Positions 8,173-17,217 of a stretch of 27,596 nucleotides of DNA are shown here, one piece after another. Made by a program: the position numbers and the translations under genes. A model generated the notes under the pieces. It saw only the letters and a program-made list of their open reading frames with translations, was not told where the DNA came from and made no database searches. Source of the DNA: an uncultured Clostridia bacterium (GTDB lineage: Bacteria > Bacillota_A > Clostridia > TANB77 > CAG-508); the NCBI GenBank assembly GCA_947625985.1, contig CANQQF010000020.1, positions 1 through 27,596 of the forward strand, in the 5' to 3' direction. Positions within the stretch are counted from its first letter, which is position 1. The number at the start of each line of letters is the position of its first letter.

Positions 8173-9018
8173 ATGACAATAAAAGAAGCTATCGAAAAAG
8201 CAGCAGTATTGCTAAAGGCAAGACAAATTGAAACTCCAAAAATGAAAGCAAGATTATTGATGCAATATGTACTAAAAAAACCAAGACAATATTTAATTGT
8301 ATATGATAAAAGACAAATCACCAGAGAGCAAGAAAAAACATATTTTAATTATGTAGAAAAATTAAGAAGCGGAATTCCATTACAACATATTACTCATTCA
8401 CAAGAATTTATGAAAATGAATTTCTACGTAAATGAGAATGTTTTAATTCCAAGATCAGATACGGAATGTTTAGTAGAAGAAGTAATAGAGATTGCAAAAA
8501 GAATAAATGCGATAAAGATATTAGACTTATGTACTGGAAGTGGAATAATTGCTATCTCACTAGCTAAATATTTAGAACAAAGTGAAATTACAGCTGTTGA
8601 TATTAGTGAAAAAGCGTTAAAAATAGCAAAGAAAAATGCAATTGAAAATGGTGTATCAGATAGAGTTAAATTTATAAAATCAGATTTATATCAAGCAATA
8701 GATGAAGAAAAATTTGATATTATTGTTTCAAATCCACCATATATAAAAAGAGATGTAATGAAGACTTTAAAGCAAGAAGTACAAATGGAGCCTCAAATTG
8801 CACTAGATGGAGGATATGATGGTTTGGAGTTTTATAGAAAAATAATACCTGATGCATATATGCATTTAAAATCACAAGGATATTTATGTCTAGAAATAGG
8901 CTTTGATCAAAAAAATGATGTTTTACAACTGATAAAAAACGAAGTTAAATATGTAGGAGAATATAGTAAAAAAGATTTATATGATAAAGATAGAATTGTA
9001 TGTGCGAAATTAATATAG
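8173..9018 (+). CDS. prmC: Peptide chain release factor N5-glutamine methyltransferase
   Basis: PrmC (HemK) methylates the glutamine of the GGQ motif in release factors RF1 and RF2 using S-adenosylmethionine, which raises termination efficiency. The 281-residue product has the N-terminal helical domain (about 1-75), then a class I methyltransferase fold with DLCTGSG (118-124, SAM binding) and the substrate-amide motif NPPY (187-190). I start at ATG 8173 because GAAGGTGG lies 8 bases upstream; an in-frame ATG at 8152 would contain that ribosome site and lies almost at the predicted transcription start. prfA, the usual neighbour, is not in the window. The gene is followed 16 bases later by whiA. 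Confidence 0.95.
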   Translation: MTIKEAIEKAAVLLKARQIETPKMKARLLMQYVLKKPRQYLIVYDKRQITREQEKTYFNYVEKLRSGIPLQHITHSQEFMKMNFYVNENVLIPRSDTECLVEEVIEIAKRINAIKILDLCTGSGIIAISLAKYLEQSEITAVDISEKALKIAKKNAIENGVSDRVKFIKSDLYQAIDEEKFDIIVSNPPYIKRDVMKTLKQEVQMEPQIALDGGYDGLEFYRKIIPDAYMHLKSQGYLCLEIGFDQKNDVLQLIKNEVKYVGEYSKKDLYDKDRIVCAKLI

Positions 9019-9034
9019 AACGGAGGAGTATAAA

Positions 9035-9922
9035 TTGTCTTTTTCTTCAGATGTAAAAAAAGAAATTGGATCAATAAGTAACTTAGCAAAAAAAGAGCAA
9101 ATTAAATATGAATTAATAGGTTACTTAATCACTAGTAATACAAGCATTGTAAAAAACAGAAAAAATAAAAAGATTAAATTTTCAACTGAAAGTGACTATA
9201 ATATAAATAGATTTTCGAAAATATTAGCCAACTTAGGAATAAATTATGATATACAGGTAAGTGGTAATTTATTTGTAATAATTTCTGAGTTTCCACAAAT
9301 AAAAGAGATACAATTAAATTCATCAAAAATAGAAGTGTGTAATCAAAAAGAAATATATAATAAGAAAGATGAGATAAAGAAAGCAATAATAAGGGGAATG
9401 TTTTTAGGCTCAGGATCTATAAATAATCCTAAAAATAAATATCATTTTGAGATATCTTTTTCAAATAAAAACAACTTAGAATTTGCAACAAATTTAATAA
9501 GCCTATTTGAAATAAAATTCAAACAATTGATAACAAAAGAAAAGACAAGTATCTATATAAAAGAAGGTGAAGAAATTTCGAAAATGCTTGCTTTAATTGG
9601 AGCTAATAAAGCAGTAATGGAATTTGAAGATATTAGAATTGAAAGAGAAATGCGCGGTAAAATAAATAGATTAGTAAATTGCGAAACAGCTAATCTAACA
9701 AAAACGATTAATGCAGCAGTTGAACAAATAGAAGCAATTGAAAAATTAAAAAAGGAAAAAAGATTCAATAAATTAAATGATAATTTAAAAGAAATTGCAG
9801 AATTAAGAGTCGCAAATCCAGATATGTCACTAACAGAATTAGGGAAAATGGCTAATCCGCCAATAGGAAAGTCAGGTGTAAATTATAGATTAAAAAAAAT
9901 AATAGAAATAGCGAAAGAGTAG
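9035..9922 (+). CDS. whiA: WhiA DNA-binding regulator
   Basis: 295 residues, slightly shorter than the usual 305-325. The N-terminal part has the degenerate LAGLIDADG homing-endonuclease fold, with the motif RGMFLGSGSINNP. The C-terminal helix-turn-helix reads AELRVANPDMSLTELGKMA followed by NPPIGKSGVNYRLKKI, highly characteristic of WhiA. In Actinobacteria it controls sporulation; in Firmicutes it affects cell division and growth in less clear ways. The start is TTG at 9035, placed 6 bases after CGGAGGAG. The usual Firmicute neighbours yvcK and rapZ are absent; instead it lies between prmC and hemW in a tightly spaced operon. Confidence 0.95.
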   Translation: MSFSSDVKKEIGSISNLAKKEQIKYELIGYLITSNTSIVKNRKNKKIKFSTESDYNINRFSKILANLGINYDIQVSGNLFVIISEFPQIKEIQLNSSKIEVCNQKEIYNKKDEIKKAIIRGMFLGSGSINNPKNKYHFEISFSNKNNLEFATNLISLFEIKFKQLITKEKTSIYIKEGEEISKMLALIGANKAVMEFEDIRIEREMRGKINRLVNCETANLTKTINAAVEQIEAIEKLKKEKRFNKLNDNLKEIAELRVANPDMSLTELGKMANPPIGKSGVNYRLKKIIEIAKE

Positions 9923-9931
9923 GAGGCCAAC

Positions 9932-11068
9932 TTGAAAAAAGAATTAGGAATATATATACATATACCGTTTTGTAAGCAAAAATGTTACTATTGTGATTTT
10001 ATTTCTTATACAAATAAAAATGATTTGATAAAAAAATATATAGAGGCAGTTGGACAAGAGTGTGAAAATTATAATTTAGATAAATATATAGTTACTTCTA
10101 TATATATTGGGGGTGGAACTCCTTCATTTATAGATAGCGAATGTATTCAATATGTTTTAAAAAAAGTAAATAACCAATTTAATATAGAAAAGGATTGTGA
10201 AATAACAATTGAAGTAAATCCTGGAACAGTAACAAAAGAAAAGTTGGAAACATATAAAAAATGCGGAATAAATAGATTGAGCATAGGATTGCAATCTATT
10301 AACAATAAATTGCTAAAACAAATAGGGCGAATTCATGACTATGAAGAATTCTTAGAAACATATAATATGGCTAAAAGAATAGGATTTCAAAATATAAATA
10401 TAGATTTAATATTAGGTTTACCTAATCAAACAATAAAAGATATAAAACAAGAGATGGAAGAGGTTTTGAAATTAAATCCAAAACATATTTCTACATATTC
10501 TTTAATTGTTGAAGAAGGAACTAAGTTAGAAAAAATGATAGAGGAAGGAAGATATCAACTATTACCAGAAAAATTAGAAAGACAGATGTATTGGTATGTA
10601 AAAAATATGCTACAGAGAAATGGATATAAACATTATGAAATATCTAATTTTTCTAGAAAAGGAAATGAATCGAAGCACAATCTGAACTGTTGGGATCAAA
10701 AAGAATATATTGGTTTAGGAATTGCTGCACATTCATATTTAAATAAAATCAGATATTCAAATTTAGAAAATATAGATGAATATATAAAAAACATACAAGA
10801 AGGAAAATATCAAGTTAATAGAATAATTCATGAAAATCAATCTATAGAAGATGAAAAAAAAGAATTTATGTTATTAGGACTAAGAAAAATAGATGGAGTA
10901 TCAGTGAAAAAATACAAAAATAAATTTGGAGAAAACCCAATATATATCTATAAAGATAAACTAAAAAAACTAAAAGATAAAAATCTTATTGAGATCTCTG
11001 AAAATCGTATAAAACTTACTAATAAAGGAATAGACTTAGCAAATATTGTATGGGAAGAATTTGTGTAA
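9932..11068 (+). CDS. hemW: HemW-like radical SAM protein (heme chaperone family)
   Basis: 378 residues. The radical SAM cluster motif CKQKCYYC (Cys14, Cys18, Cys21) followed by DF is the HemW pattern, which distinguishes it from true HemN. Further family motifs are IYIGGGTPSF, IEVNPGT, INRLSIGLQS, NIDLILGLPNQT and HYEISNFSRKGNESKHN. The C-terminal HemW-type domain ends near 375. HemW proteins bind and deliver heme to membrane enzymes and were long mis-annotated as coproporphyrinogen dehydrogenase. The start is TTG at 9932, with AGGAGG at 9921-9926 overlapping the whiA stop, so it is translated from the same transcript. No terminator is visible after it; ftsY has its own promoter. Confidence 0.93.
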   Translation: MKKELGIYIHIPFCKQKCYYCDFISYTNKNDLIKKYIEAVGQECENYNLDKYIVTSIYIGGGTPSFIDSECIQYVLKKVNNQFNIEKDCEITIEVNPGTVTKEKLETYKKCGINRLSIGLQSINNKLLKQIGRIHDYEEFLETYNMAKRIGFQNINIDLILGLPNQTIKDIKQEMEEVLKLNPKHISTYSLIVEEGTKLEKMIEEGRYQLLPEKLERQMYWYVKNMLQRNGYKHYEISNFSRKGNESKHNLNCWDQKEYIGLGIAAHSYLNKIRYSNLENIDEYIKNIQEGKYQVNRIIHENQSIEDEKKEFMLLGLRKIDGVSVKKYKNKFGENPIYIYKDKLKKLKDKNLIEISENRIKLTNKGIDLANIVWEEFV

Positions 11069-11104
11069 TAAATGCGAGAAAATAATAAAATATATATTGA
11101 AATG

Positions 11105-11132
11105 TTGAAAAATTCTAGAATTATGGTATACT
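11105..11132 (+). promoter_or_regulatory. Sigma-A promoter of ftsY
   Basis: TTGAAA (11105-11110), a 16-base spacer and TATACT (11127-11132), with TGG before the -10. The predicted start near 11139 leaves about 28 bases with AAAGGAG before ATG 11167. Confidence 0.75.
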
Positions 11133-11166
11133 ATAGTACAGAGATTTTATAACAAAGGAGATTTAC

Positions 11167-12072
11167 ATGGGATTTTTTGAAAAACTTAAAAATGGAATGA
11201 ATAAGACAAAAAAATCATTTGACGAAAAAATAAATAATGTATTTAGCAACTTTAGAAAAGTTGATGAAGAATTTTTAGATGAATTAGAAGAAGTACTAAT
11301 TATGTCCGACATTGGAATGGAAACATCAATGAAAATAATTAATAATTTACGAGTAAGAATAAAAAAAGAAAAAATACAAGAGGAAGAAGATGTTAAACAA
11401 GCACTAAGAGATGAAATGAAAGAGATATTAGATGTTGCAGATGTTTCATTAAAATTAGAAACAAGGCCATCTGTAATATTAGTTATAGGAGTTAATGGAG
11501 TTGGAAAAACAACTTCTATTGGAAAAATAGCAAATAGACTTGCAATGGATGGAAAAAAAGTTGTAGTTGCAGCAGCAGATACATTTAGAGCAGCAGCAGT
11601 AGAACAATTAGAAATTTGGGCAAATAGAGCTGGGGCAGAAATTGTAAAAAGAAAAGAAGGAGTAGATCCAGCATCTGTTGTATATGATGCTATGAGAAAG
11701 ACTAATGAAATAGGAGCAGATGTTTTAATAGTAGATACAGCCGGAAGATTGCATAATAAAAAATATCTAATGGACGAGTTACAAAAAATTAATAGAGTAA
11801 TAAATAAAGAAATGCCAGATGCCAGTAAAGAAGTATTATTAGTAATTGATGGAGCTACAGGGCAAAATGCAATTTCACAAGTCAAAGCATTTAAACAAGA
11901 AGCTGATATAACAGGATTAGTTTTAACTAAACTTGATGGTACTGCAAAAGGTGGAGTTGTAATTGGAATTGTTGAAGAAAATAAGATACCTGTTAAATTT
12001 ATTGGTGTTGGAGAACAGATTGATGATATGGAAATATTTAATTCAGAAGACTTTGTAAAAGCAATAATATAA
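11167..12072 (+). CDS. ftsY: Signal recognition particle receptor FtsY
   Basis: 301-residue SRP GTPase, which docks SRP-ribosome complexes at the membrane through Ffh and the Sec translocon. It has the NG domain only: the helical N domain (about 1-95), then G1 GVNGVGKTT (108-116), the DTFRAAAVEQL segment, DTAGRL (190-195), TKLD (254-257) and GTAKGG, and the C-terminal FIGVGEQIDDMEIFN. The acidic A domain of E. coli FtsY is absent, as usual in Firmicutes. ATG is preceded by AAAGGAG. The UPF0182 gene follows after 18 bases, so both likely share a transcript. ffh is not in the window. A long open frame on the opposite strand is a composition shadow. Confidence 0.97.
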   Translation: MGFFEKLKNGMNKTKKSFDEKINNVFSNFRKVDEEFLDELEEVLIMSDIGMETSMKIINNLRVRIKKEKIQEEEDVKQALRDEMKEILDVADVSLKLETRPSVILVIGVNGVGKTTSIGKIANRLAMDGKKVVVAAADTFRAAAVEQLEIWANRAGAEIVKRKEGVDPASVVYDAMRKTNEIGADVLIVDTAGRLHNKKYLMDELQKINRVINKEMPDASKEVLLVIDGATGQNAISQVKAFKQEADITGLVLTKLDGTAKGGVVIGIVEENKIPVKFIGVGEQIDDMEIFNSEDFVKAII

Positions 12073-12090
12073 GAATTGAGAGGTGTTATA

Positions 12091-15033
12091 GTGGAAAAGA
12101 AAGGACAAGAAATGAATAAAAAAGAAAAAACAAAGGCAAAAGAAAAAAATGTAGAGGCACCAAAAAAAGAAAAAGTAGAAAAAGGACAAGCTAACGAAAC
12201 ACAAGTTAAAACAAAAGCCAAAAAAAATAAAACGAATAGAATGATAGTTATATTATTTATAGTATTATTTACAATTGTTATGTATATTGCTTTAAGAGGA
12301 AGTTATCTAGAATATAGAGAATTAGGAGAAGAGTTTATTCCAGTATTTTTCACAAATTTAACATATAAAAGTATAATTATGGGCGTAAATTTTGTATTTT
12401 TATATTTTATTTTATATTTTACAAATAGAGGAATAAAAAAAGGTTTGAAAGTATTCTTTGATAAAGAAAATAAAGAAATGCCTAAACTAATGAACAAGTC
12501 TTTATCTCTTATTATTTCTGCAATTGTAAGTGTATTAATAGGAGGAATATTTACAGATAAAATTATACTATTCTTTAGTAATTCCAACTTTGGAATTCAG
12601 GATCCTATATTCAATTTAGATATTTCATATTACATGTTACAAAAACCTGTCATAGAAATGTTAATTATTTACTTTATAGCATTAATAGTAGGGATTTCAG
12701 CATATATGGCAATATACTATATAATAGTTTTTAACCAATATTTTGATGGTATTGACGGTAAAATGTTAAAACAAAGTAATTTAATAAAAAAGGTAAAACG
12801 TAATGTTATACTTATTGCAATTGCAATTGCTTTATTTACAATTGTTGGAACACAAAATATATTGTTTGGAGAAATTACAAAATTAGAAGAAGAAGATATT
12901 GCAATAACAGGTGCAGGTCTTACTGAAGCAACAATAAAACTATGGGGATATATAGTGTTTGCTTTAGTTATAGTAGTATCTATATATAAAGCTGTTAAAG
13001 CTTTCTCAACAGGAAGTTTAAAAAATACAGTAAAAAGACTAGTTATTATTCCTGCATACTTAGTAGTTCTATTTGTTGTTTTGGTAGGCTATGATTTGAT
13101 TTTTGTAAAGTCTAATGAATTAGATAAAGAAAAACAATATTTAGAATACAATATTGAAAATACAAAAAATGCGTATAATATAGATATACAAGAACAAAAT
13201 GTTGTGGATTCTGGAACAATAAAAGAAAATGAAATTGATGAAAATCAAAAGACTATAGATAATATAACAATTATAACTAAAGAAGCTTTAATGAATACTT
13301 TAGAGGATAATCAAACTGGAACAGGTTATTATTCTTATGATGATGCAAAAATACAACAATATTCAATTAATGGAAAAGAAAACTTATTATTTGTTGCACC
13401 TAGAGAGATGACTAGTTCAGGAAGAACATACAATAATAAAACTTATGAAAATACACATGGTATGGGATTGATACTTGCATCTGCTACATCAGCAACTGAA
13501 ACAGGAACAATAAATTATATACAAAAAGACGTATCTGGAAAAGATGAAGTTATAAATGTAGAACAACCTAGAATGTATTTTGGATTAGAAACAAATTCAT
13601 CTGTAGCTACAAATACAAAGAATAAAAAAGAATATGATTATACAGATGAAGAAGGAAAAGATTATACCTCTTCATATGAAGGAAAAGCTGGTTTGAGTTT
13701 AAACTTTCTTGATAGATTAATTTTAGGAATAACAAAAGGAGATTTAAACTTAGCGTTTTCAGGAGAAGTTAAAGACGATAGTAAAATATTAATTAATAGA
13801 AATGTAATTAGTAGAGCAAAAAAAGCATTGCCAAATTTAATTTATGATGCAAATCCATATACTGTTATTACAGATGAAGGAAAAATTGTATGGGTATTAG
13901 ATGCATATACTGTATCTAGCAATTATCCATATTCACAATATACAAGTATAGAACATGATAATATTAAAGAAAAAATAAATTATATACGTAATTCTGTAAA
14001 AGTAATAATTGATGCATATGATGGAACAATGTCATATTATATTACAGATAGAACAGATCCTATAGCAATGGCTTATAGAAACACATATAAAACATTATTT
14101 AAAGATTTAGATGAAACAATACCTGAAGACATAGCTAAACATATTGTTTATCCTGAATATTTATACAGAATTCAATCAAATATGTTGAGTATATACCACA
14201 ATGTTAAAGCAGATGTTTTATATAGAAGTGATGACTTATGGGAAATAGCTAAAACAAATACCACAACTTCAAATAAATCTACTGGAACACAAATGCCCCC
14301 ATATTATACAATGGTAAAAACAAATGATGAAGATGCTGATTTAGGGCTTGTACAAATTTACACACCTGCTAAAAAGCAGAATTTGATTTCATATTTAGTA
14401 GGTAAAACAGATGGTACGACAAATAAATTAAAATTATATACATTCTCTGAAGATAGTAATATTGTTGGACCAATGCAACTTGATAAACAAATTGATGAAG
14501 ATGAAGCTATTTCAGCTGAAATACAAACATTGGTAACCACTGGAACAAAAGTTAGCAAACAAATGATTATTGTTCCTATAAATAACACTTTGTTATATGT
14601 AGAGCCAATTTATCAAACAATGTTAAATGAGTCAGAAATACCAATATTAAGAAAAGTTGTAGTCGCTTCTGGTAACAAAGTAGCAATTGGAGATAATTTA
14701 AATTTAGCGTTAAAAAATCTTCTTTCTCAATATGCTGTTGATATCGAAGTAGAAAATACAGATGATATTGAAGGTGTATTAGATGCATTAGTCAAAGCAA
14801 ATAAAGAACTTTCACAATCAAATAGCAACAATGATTGGGAAATGATGGGAAAAGATATTAAGAGATTACAAGAATTGATTGACACTTTAGAAACATTAAG
14901 AGAAGAAGAGGAAAAGAAGAAAAAAGAATTCAGTAAAGAAGATGAAAAGTCTGCAGAGGAAACAAATGAAATAAAAAATGATGAAAATATAGTTAATGAT
15001 ATAGAAAATCAAGTATTTATAAATGAGAATTAA
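12091..15033 (+). CDS. UPF0182 family large membrane protein
   Basis: About 980 residues. The start is a lysine-rich, low-complexity cytoplasmic tail (about 1-50). About seven hydrophobic segments follow in the next 300 residues, for example MIVILFIVLFTIVMYIAL and VILIAIAIALFTIVG. The rest is a large, probably extracytoplasmic domain with UPF0182 hallmarks such as LINRNVISRAKKALPNLIYD, VITDEGKIVWVLDAYT and MPPYYTMVK. The C-terminal 80 residues are a charged coiled-coil-like tail rich in Lys/Glu. Function is unknown in the family. I place the start at GTG 12091 because GAGAGGTG lies 6 bases before it; an in-frame TTG at 12076 has no ribosome site, and ATG 12112 is a weaker alternative. It follows ftsY directly. 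Confidence 0.9.
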   Translation: MEKKGQEMNKKEKTKAKEKNVEAPKKEKVEKGQANETQVKTKAKKNKTNRMIVILFIVLFTIVMYIALRGSYLEYRELGEEFIPVFFTNLTYKSIIMGVNFVFLYFILYFTNRGIKKGLKVFFDKENKEMPKLMNKSLSLIISAIVSVLIGGIFTDKIILFFSNSNFGIQDPIFNLDISYYMLQKPVIEMLIIYFIALIVGISAYMAIYYIIVFNQYFDGIDGKMLKQSNLIKKVKRNVILIAIAIALFTIVGTQNILFGEITKLEEEDIAITGAGLTEATIKLWGYIVFALVIVVSIYKAVKAFSTGSLKNTVKRLVIIPAYLVVLFVVLVGYDLIFVKSNELDKEKQYLEYNIENTKNAYNIDIQEQNVVDSGTIKENEIDENQKTIDNITIITKEALMNTLEDNQTGTGYYSYDDAKIQQYSINGKENLLFVAPREMTSSGRTYNNKTYENTHGMGLILASATSATETGTINYIQKDVSGKDEVINVEQPRMYFGLETNSSVATNTKNKKEYDYTDEEGKDYTSSYEGKAGLSLNFLDRLILGITKGDLNLAFSGEVKDDSKILINRNVISRAKKALPNLIYDANPYTVITDEGKIVWVLDAYTVSSNYPYSQYTSIEHDNIKEKINYIRNSVKVIIDAYDGTMSYYITDRTDPIAMAYRNTYKTLFKDLDETIPEDIAKHIVYPEYLYRIQSNMLSIYHNVKADVLYRSDDLWEIAKTNTTTSNKSTGTQMPPYYTMVKTNDEDADLGLVQIYTPAKKQNLISYLVGKTDGTTNKLKLYTFSEDSNIVGPMQLDKQIDEDEAISAEIQTLVTTGTKVSKQMIIVPINNTLLYVEPIYQTMLNESEIPILRKVVVASGNKVAIGDNLNLALKNLLSQYAVDIEVENTDDIEGVLDALVKANKELSQSNSNNDWEMMGKDIKRLQELIDTLETLREEEEKKKKEFSKEDEKSAEETNEIKNDENIVNDIENQVFINEN

Positions 15034-15037
15034 AGTT

Positions 15038-15044
15038 GTCGAAA
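15038..15044 (+). promoter_or_regulatory. Spo0A-box-like heptamer after the UPF0182 gene
   Basis: TGTCGAA, a perfect 0A-box core, within TTGTCGAAA five bases after the UPF0182 stop. It lies in a 131-base convergent gap, not next to a recognisable start of a gene, so a regulatory role is doubtful. Confidence 0.15.
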
Positions 15045-15133
15045 TTTTTAACTTTGAGTATAGCTATTGACGAGAAAACATAGATTTTTACAACATATTA
15101 ATTTAGTTCCAACTTTGATTGTTGTGCAGTAAA

Positions 15134-15168
15134 ATGAGAAGAATTTGAATGATTTCAGTTCTTCTCAT
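15134..15168. terminator. Bidirectional hairpin between UPF0182 and DUF5665 genes
   Basis: ATGAGAAGAA (15134-15143) pairs perfectly with TTCTTCTCAT (15159-15168) around a 15-base loop. Short T-runs follow on both strands. It overlaps the stop codon of the minus-strand gene (15165-15167), so it may end both convergent transcripts, though the T-runs are weak. Confidence 0.6.
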
Positions 15169-15464
15169 TTACTTTGTTCTACAATTTCGACTATATCAGA
15201 TATATATTCACCGATTACGGGTATGTTTAATGTAACAATTTTTTGTAACAAAAAAACCAATAATGCAGTAATTACAGTGACACCAATACCAATACCAATA
15301 CCTCTAAAAATACCTGCTAAAAGATTTCTTTTTATAATTTCTTTTTTGTTTCCCAAAATATAAATGAGTTCATGTAAATTACTTTTTTCAATTTTTGAAA
15401 TTAAAAAATCCAACTGATTAGAGAGAAAATTTATTTTATTTATTAATTTTTTCTTTTTAAACAT
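15165..15464 (-). CDS. DUF5665-like small membrane protein
   Basis: 99 residues on the minus strand. A basic N-terminus (MFKKKKLINKI) and an amphipathic segment are followed by RNLLAGIFRGIGIGIGVTVI and a hydrophobic stretch ALLVFLLQKIV, forming one clear transmembrane helix with a glycine-rich entry. The pattern LAG-x2-RG-x-G-x2-G matches the clostridial DUF5665 family as I recall it; its function is unknown. ATG is preceded by TAAGGAG with a normal gap. It stands alone on the minus strand, convergent with the UPF0182 gene and divergent from the zinc-ribbon gene at 15616. Confidence 0.82.
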   Translation of the reverse strand: MFKKKKLINKINFLSNQLDFLISKIEKSNLHELIYILGNKKEIIKRNLLAGIFRGIGIGIGVTVITALLVFLLQKIVTLNIPVIGEYISDIVEIVEQSK

Positions 15465-15504
15465 AATATACTCCTTAATAGTAAAATGGTTTTTTATTTA
15501 AGTT

Positions 15505-15526
15505 TTTATACTATACAGAAATTTAC
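15505..15526 (-). promoter_or_regulatory. Probable -10 region of the DUF5665 gene
   Basis: On the minus strand ATTTCTGTATAGTATAAA offers two overlapping -10 choices, TATAGT (15515-15510) and TATAAA (15510-15505). No good -35 is visible. The 11-mer ATTTCTGTATA also occurs at the -10 of the Lon-like gene. Confidence 0.35.
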
Positions 15527-15535
15527 AAAAAACCC

Positions 15536-15564
15536 TTTAATTTTCTCCAAATTTATGATATACT
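15536..15564 (+). promoter_or_regulatory. Promoter of the zinc-ribbon gene and probably tyrS
   Basis: TTTAAT (15536-15541), a 17-base spacer and TATACT (15559-15564), with TGA forming an extended -10. The leader is about 45 bases and holds AGGAGG before ATG 15616. Confidence 0.6.
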
Positions 15565-15615
15565 ACAATCGATTTTGAAAAGTTTTGTCAAAAGAAAAGT
15601 TTAGGAGGAATAAAA

Positions 15616-15921
15616 ATGGATTTTAAAAAATGTAACAGATGTGGAAGCTTTTATTTATCAGATGGAGATGTATGCCCAAAATGCAGTACAAAGGATACTT
15701 TTGAGTTATCAACATTTAAGTCTTATATCGAAAAAAATGGGACAAATAATTCAATAGATTTTATAGCACGAGAGCTTGGAATTCAAGAAAGACATTTAAA
15801 TAGATTTTTGGGATATGAAGAGCTTAAAGAATATGCAGAAGATTTTATGCCTAAACAACAAAAAATAACAACTAAAAAAACAGAGAAAATAAATAATGTA
15901 AAAAAGAAAAATTTAGAATAA
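15616..15921 (+). CDS. Small zinc-ribbon protein with helix-turn-helix-like middle
   Basis: 101 residues. A four-cysteine ribbon (Cys6, Cys9, Cys20, Cys23; CNRCG and CPKC) should bind one zinc. It is followed by a helical segment of about 35-70 (IDFIARELGIQERHLNRFLG) that looks like a small helix-turn-helix, and a lysine-rich tail. The arrangement resembles the YvyF/TIGR03826 type of small protein found in flagellar operons, but no flagellar gene is nearby, so I do not assign that role. ATG follows AGGAGG. It lies 61 bases upstream of tyrS with only a hairpin in between, and could be co-transcribed with it. Confidence 0.8.
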   Translation: MDFKKCNRCGSFYLSDGDVCPKCSTKDTFELSTFKSYIEKNGTNNSIDFIARELGIQERHLNRFLGYEELKEYAEDFMPKQQKITTKKTEKINNVKKKNLE

Positions 15922-15931
15922 AATTAAAAAA

Positions 15932-15962
15932 TAGGCGTTTTTGCATTTTGCAAATCCGCCTA
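15932..15962. other. Hairpin in the leader just before tyrS
   Basis: TAGGCG (15932-15937) pairs with CGCCTA (15957-15962), and an inner TTTGC/GCAAA pair extends the stem. On the plus strand an A-run, not a T-run, follows, so it is not a normal terminator for the upstream gene. On the minus strand it is followed by TATTTTTTAATTTT, which fits a terminator of antisense transcription. It ends 8 bases before the tyrS ribosome site. Confidence 0.55.
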
Positions 15963-15982
15963 AAAAAATTGGAGGAAGTAGA

Positions 15983-17197
15983 ATGTGTAATGTTTTTGAT
16001 ATTTTAGAAGAAAGGGGTTATGTTGAACAACTAACTCATCCAAAAGAAATAAAAGAACTATTCGAAAAAGAATCAGTTCCTTTTTATATTGGAATTGATC
16101 CAACAGCAGATAGTTTACATGTAGGACATTTTGTTTCTTTAATGGTTGCTAGTTATATGCAAAAATGTGGACATAAACCAATCATTCTTGTAGGTGGAGG
16201 AACGGCAATAGTTGGGGATCCATCTGGAAAAACTGATATGAGAAAAATGTTAACACGTGAAGAAGTTAATAGTAATGTTGAAGCTATAAAAAAACAAGTT
16301 GAAAAATTTGTTAGTTTTGACGGAGAAAATGGTGCTATTATAGTAAATAATGCAGATTGGTTATTAGATTTTAAATTTATTGATTTTATGCGTGAAATTG
16401 GTAGCTTGTTTTCAGTTAATAGAATGCTTACAGCCGAATGTTATAAGCAAAGAATGGAAAGAGGCTTAACAATGTTTGAGCTTAGCTATATGATGATGCA
16501 ATCTTATGATTTTTTGCATTTATATAATACATATGGTTGTAAATTACAAATGGGAGGAAATGATCAATGGTCTAATATCATTGGTGGAGTTGAACTAATA
16601 AGAAAAATTGGAAAAGATGATTCTTATGGGTTAACATTTAAACTTCTTACAACTAAAGAAGGAAAGAAGATGGGGAAAACAGAAAAGGGAGCTTTATGGT
16701 TAGATCCTAATAAAACTTCACCTTATGAATTCTATCAATATTGGAGAAATGTCGAAGATGATAGTATTGAAAATGTTTTCAAAATGCTTACATTTTTACC
16801 TATAGAAAAAATAAATGAATTATGTTCTTTAAAAGATGAGAAAATAAATGAAGCAAAAAAAATCTTAGCTTTTGAAATAACAAAACTAATTCATGGAGAG
16901 GAAGAAGCTAAAAAGGCCGAAGATGCAGCTAATGCATTGTTTAATGGTAAAGGAAATATTGAAAGTATGCCATCAACTAAAATAGATAATACAGATATTT
17001 CAATTATTGATGCATTAATAACTTCAGGATTAGCTCCATCTAGAGGGCAAGCAAGAACATTAATAATTCAAGGAGGCATATCTTTAAATGATCAAAAAAT
17101 CACAGATATAAATTATCAACTTTCAAATAATGATTTTAAAGATGGATATGCTATTATAAAAAAAGGTAAAAAAGTATTTCATAAAATACAAATTTAA
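15983..17197 (+). CDS. tyrS: Tyrosyl-tRNA synthetase
   Basis: 404-residue class I synthetase that charges tRNA-Tyr. The Rossmann core has the HIGH-type motif HVGH (46-49), [29 protein letters not shown], the tyrosine-site segment [11 protein letters not shown], and the KMSKS-type loop KMGKT (229-233). A C-terminal S4 RNA-binding domain runs from about 340 to 404. ATG 15983 is chosen because GGAGG lies at 15971-15975; an in-frame ATG 42 bases upstream has no ribosome site and lies inside the hairpin. Firmicute tyrS genes are often controlled by a T-box leader, and none fits in the 61 bases upstream. pgi follows after 20 bases. Confidence 0.96.
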   Translation: MCNVFDILEERGYVEQLTHPKEIKELFEKESVPFYIGIDPTADSLHVGHFVSLMVASYMQKCGHKPIILVGGGTAIVGDPSGKTDMRKMLTREEVNSNVEAIKKQVEKFVSFDGENGAIIVNNADWLLDFKFIDFMREIGSLFSVNRMLTAECYKQRMERGLTMFELSYMMMQSYDFLHLYNTYGCKLQMGGNDQWSNIIGGVELIRKIGKDDSYGLTFKLLTTKEGKKMGKTEKGALWLDPNKTSPYEFYQYWRNVEDDSIENVFKMLTFLPIEKINELCSLKDEKINEAKKILAFEITKLIHGEEEAKKAEDAANALFNGKGNIESMPSTKIDNTDISIIDALITSGLAPSRGQARTLIIQGGISLNDQKITDINYQLSNNDFKDGYAIIKKGKKVFHKIQI

Positions 17198-17217
17198 AAA
17201 GAAAAGAGGTTTTTAAT

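Noticed and set aside
11163..12221. Long minus-strand open frame opposite ftsY
   Set aside because: It lies entirely opposite ftsY and the UPF0182 start, gives a Ser/Thr/Phe-rich translation typical of a shadow frame, and ftsY is certain.
15038..15044. TGTCGAA as a functional Spo0A site after the UPF0182 gene
   Set aside because: It is not in a promoter region and heptamers recur by chance. The same heptamer occurs at 16750-16756 inside tyrS coding sequence.
15067..15094. Promoter-like TTGACG-16-TACAAC on the plus strand after the UPF0182 gene
   Set aside because: The -10 is poor and no plus-strand gene or clear RNA follows before the hairpin at 15134; chance is more likely in such AT-rich DNA.
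15922..15982. T-box riboswitch upstream of tyrS
   Set aside because: The gap is too short and shows neither the T-box sequence nor a specifier stem; only one hairpin is present.
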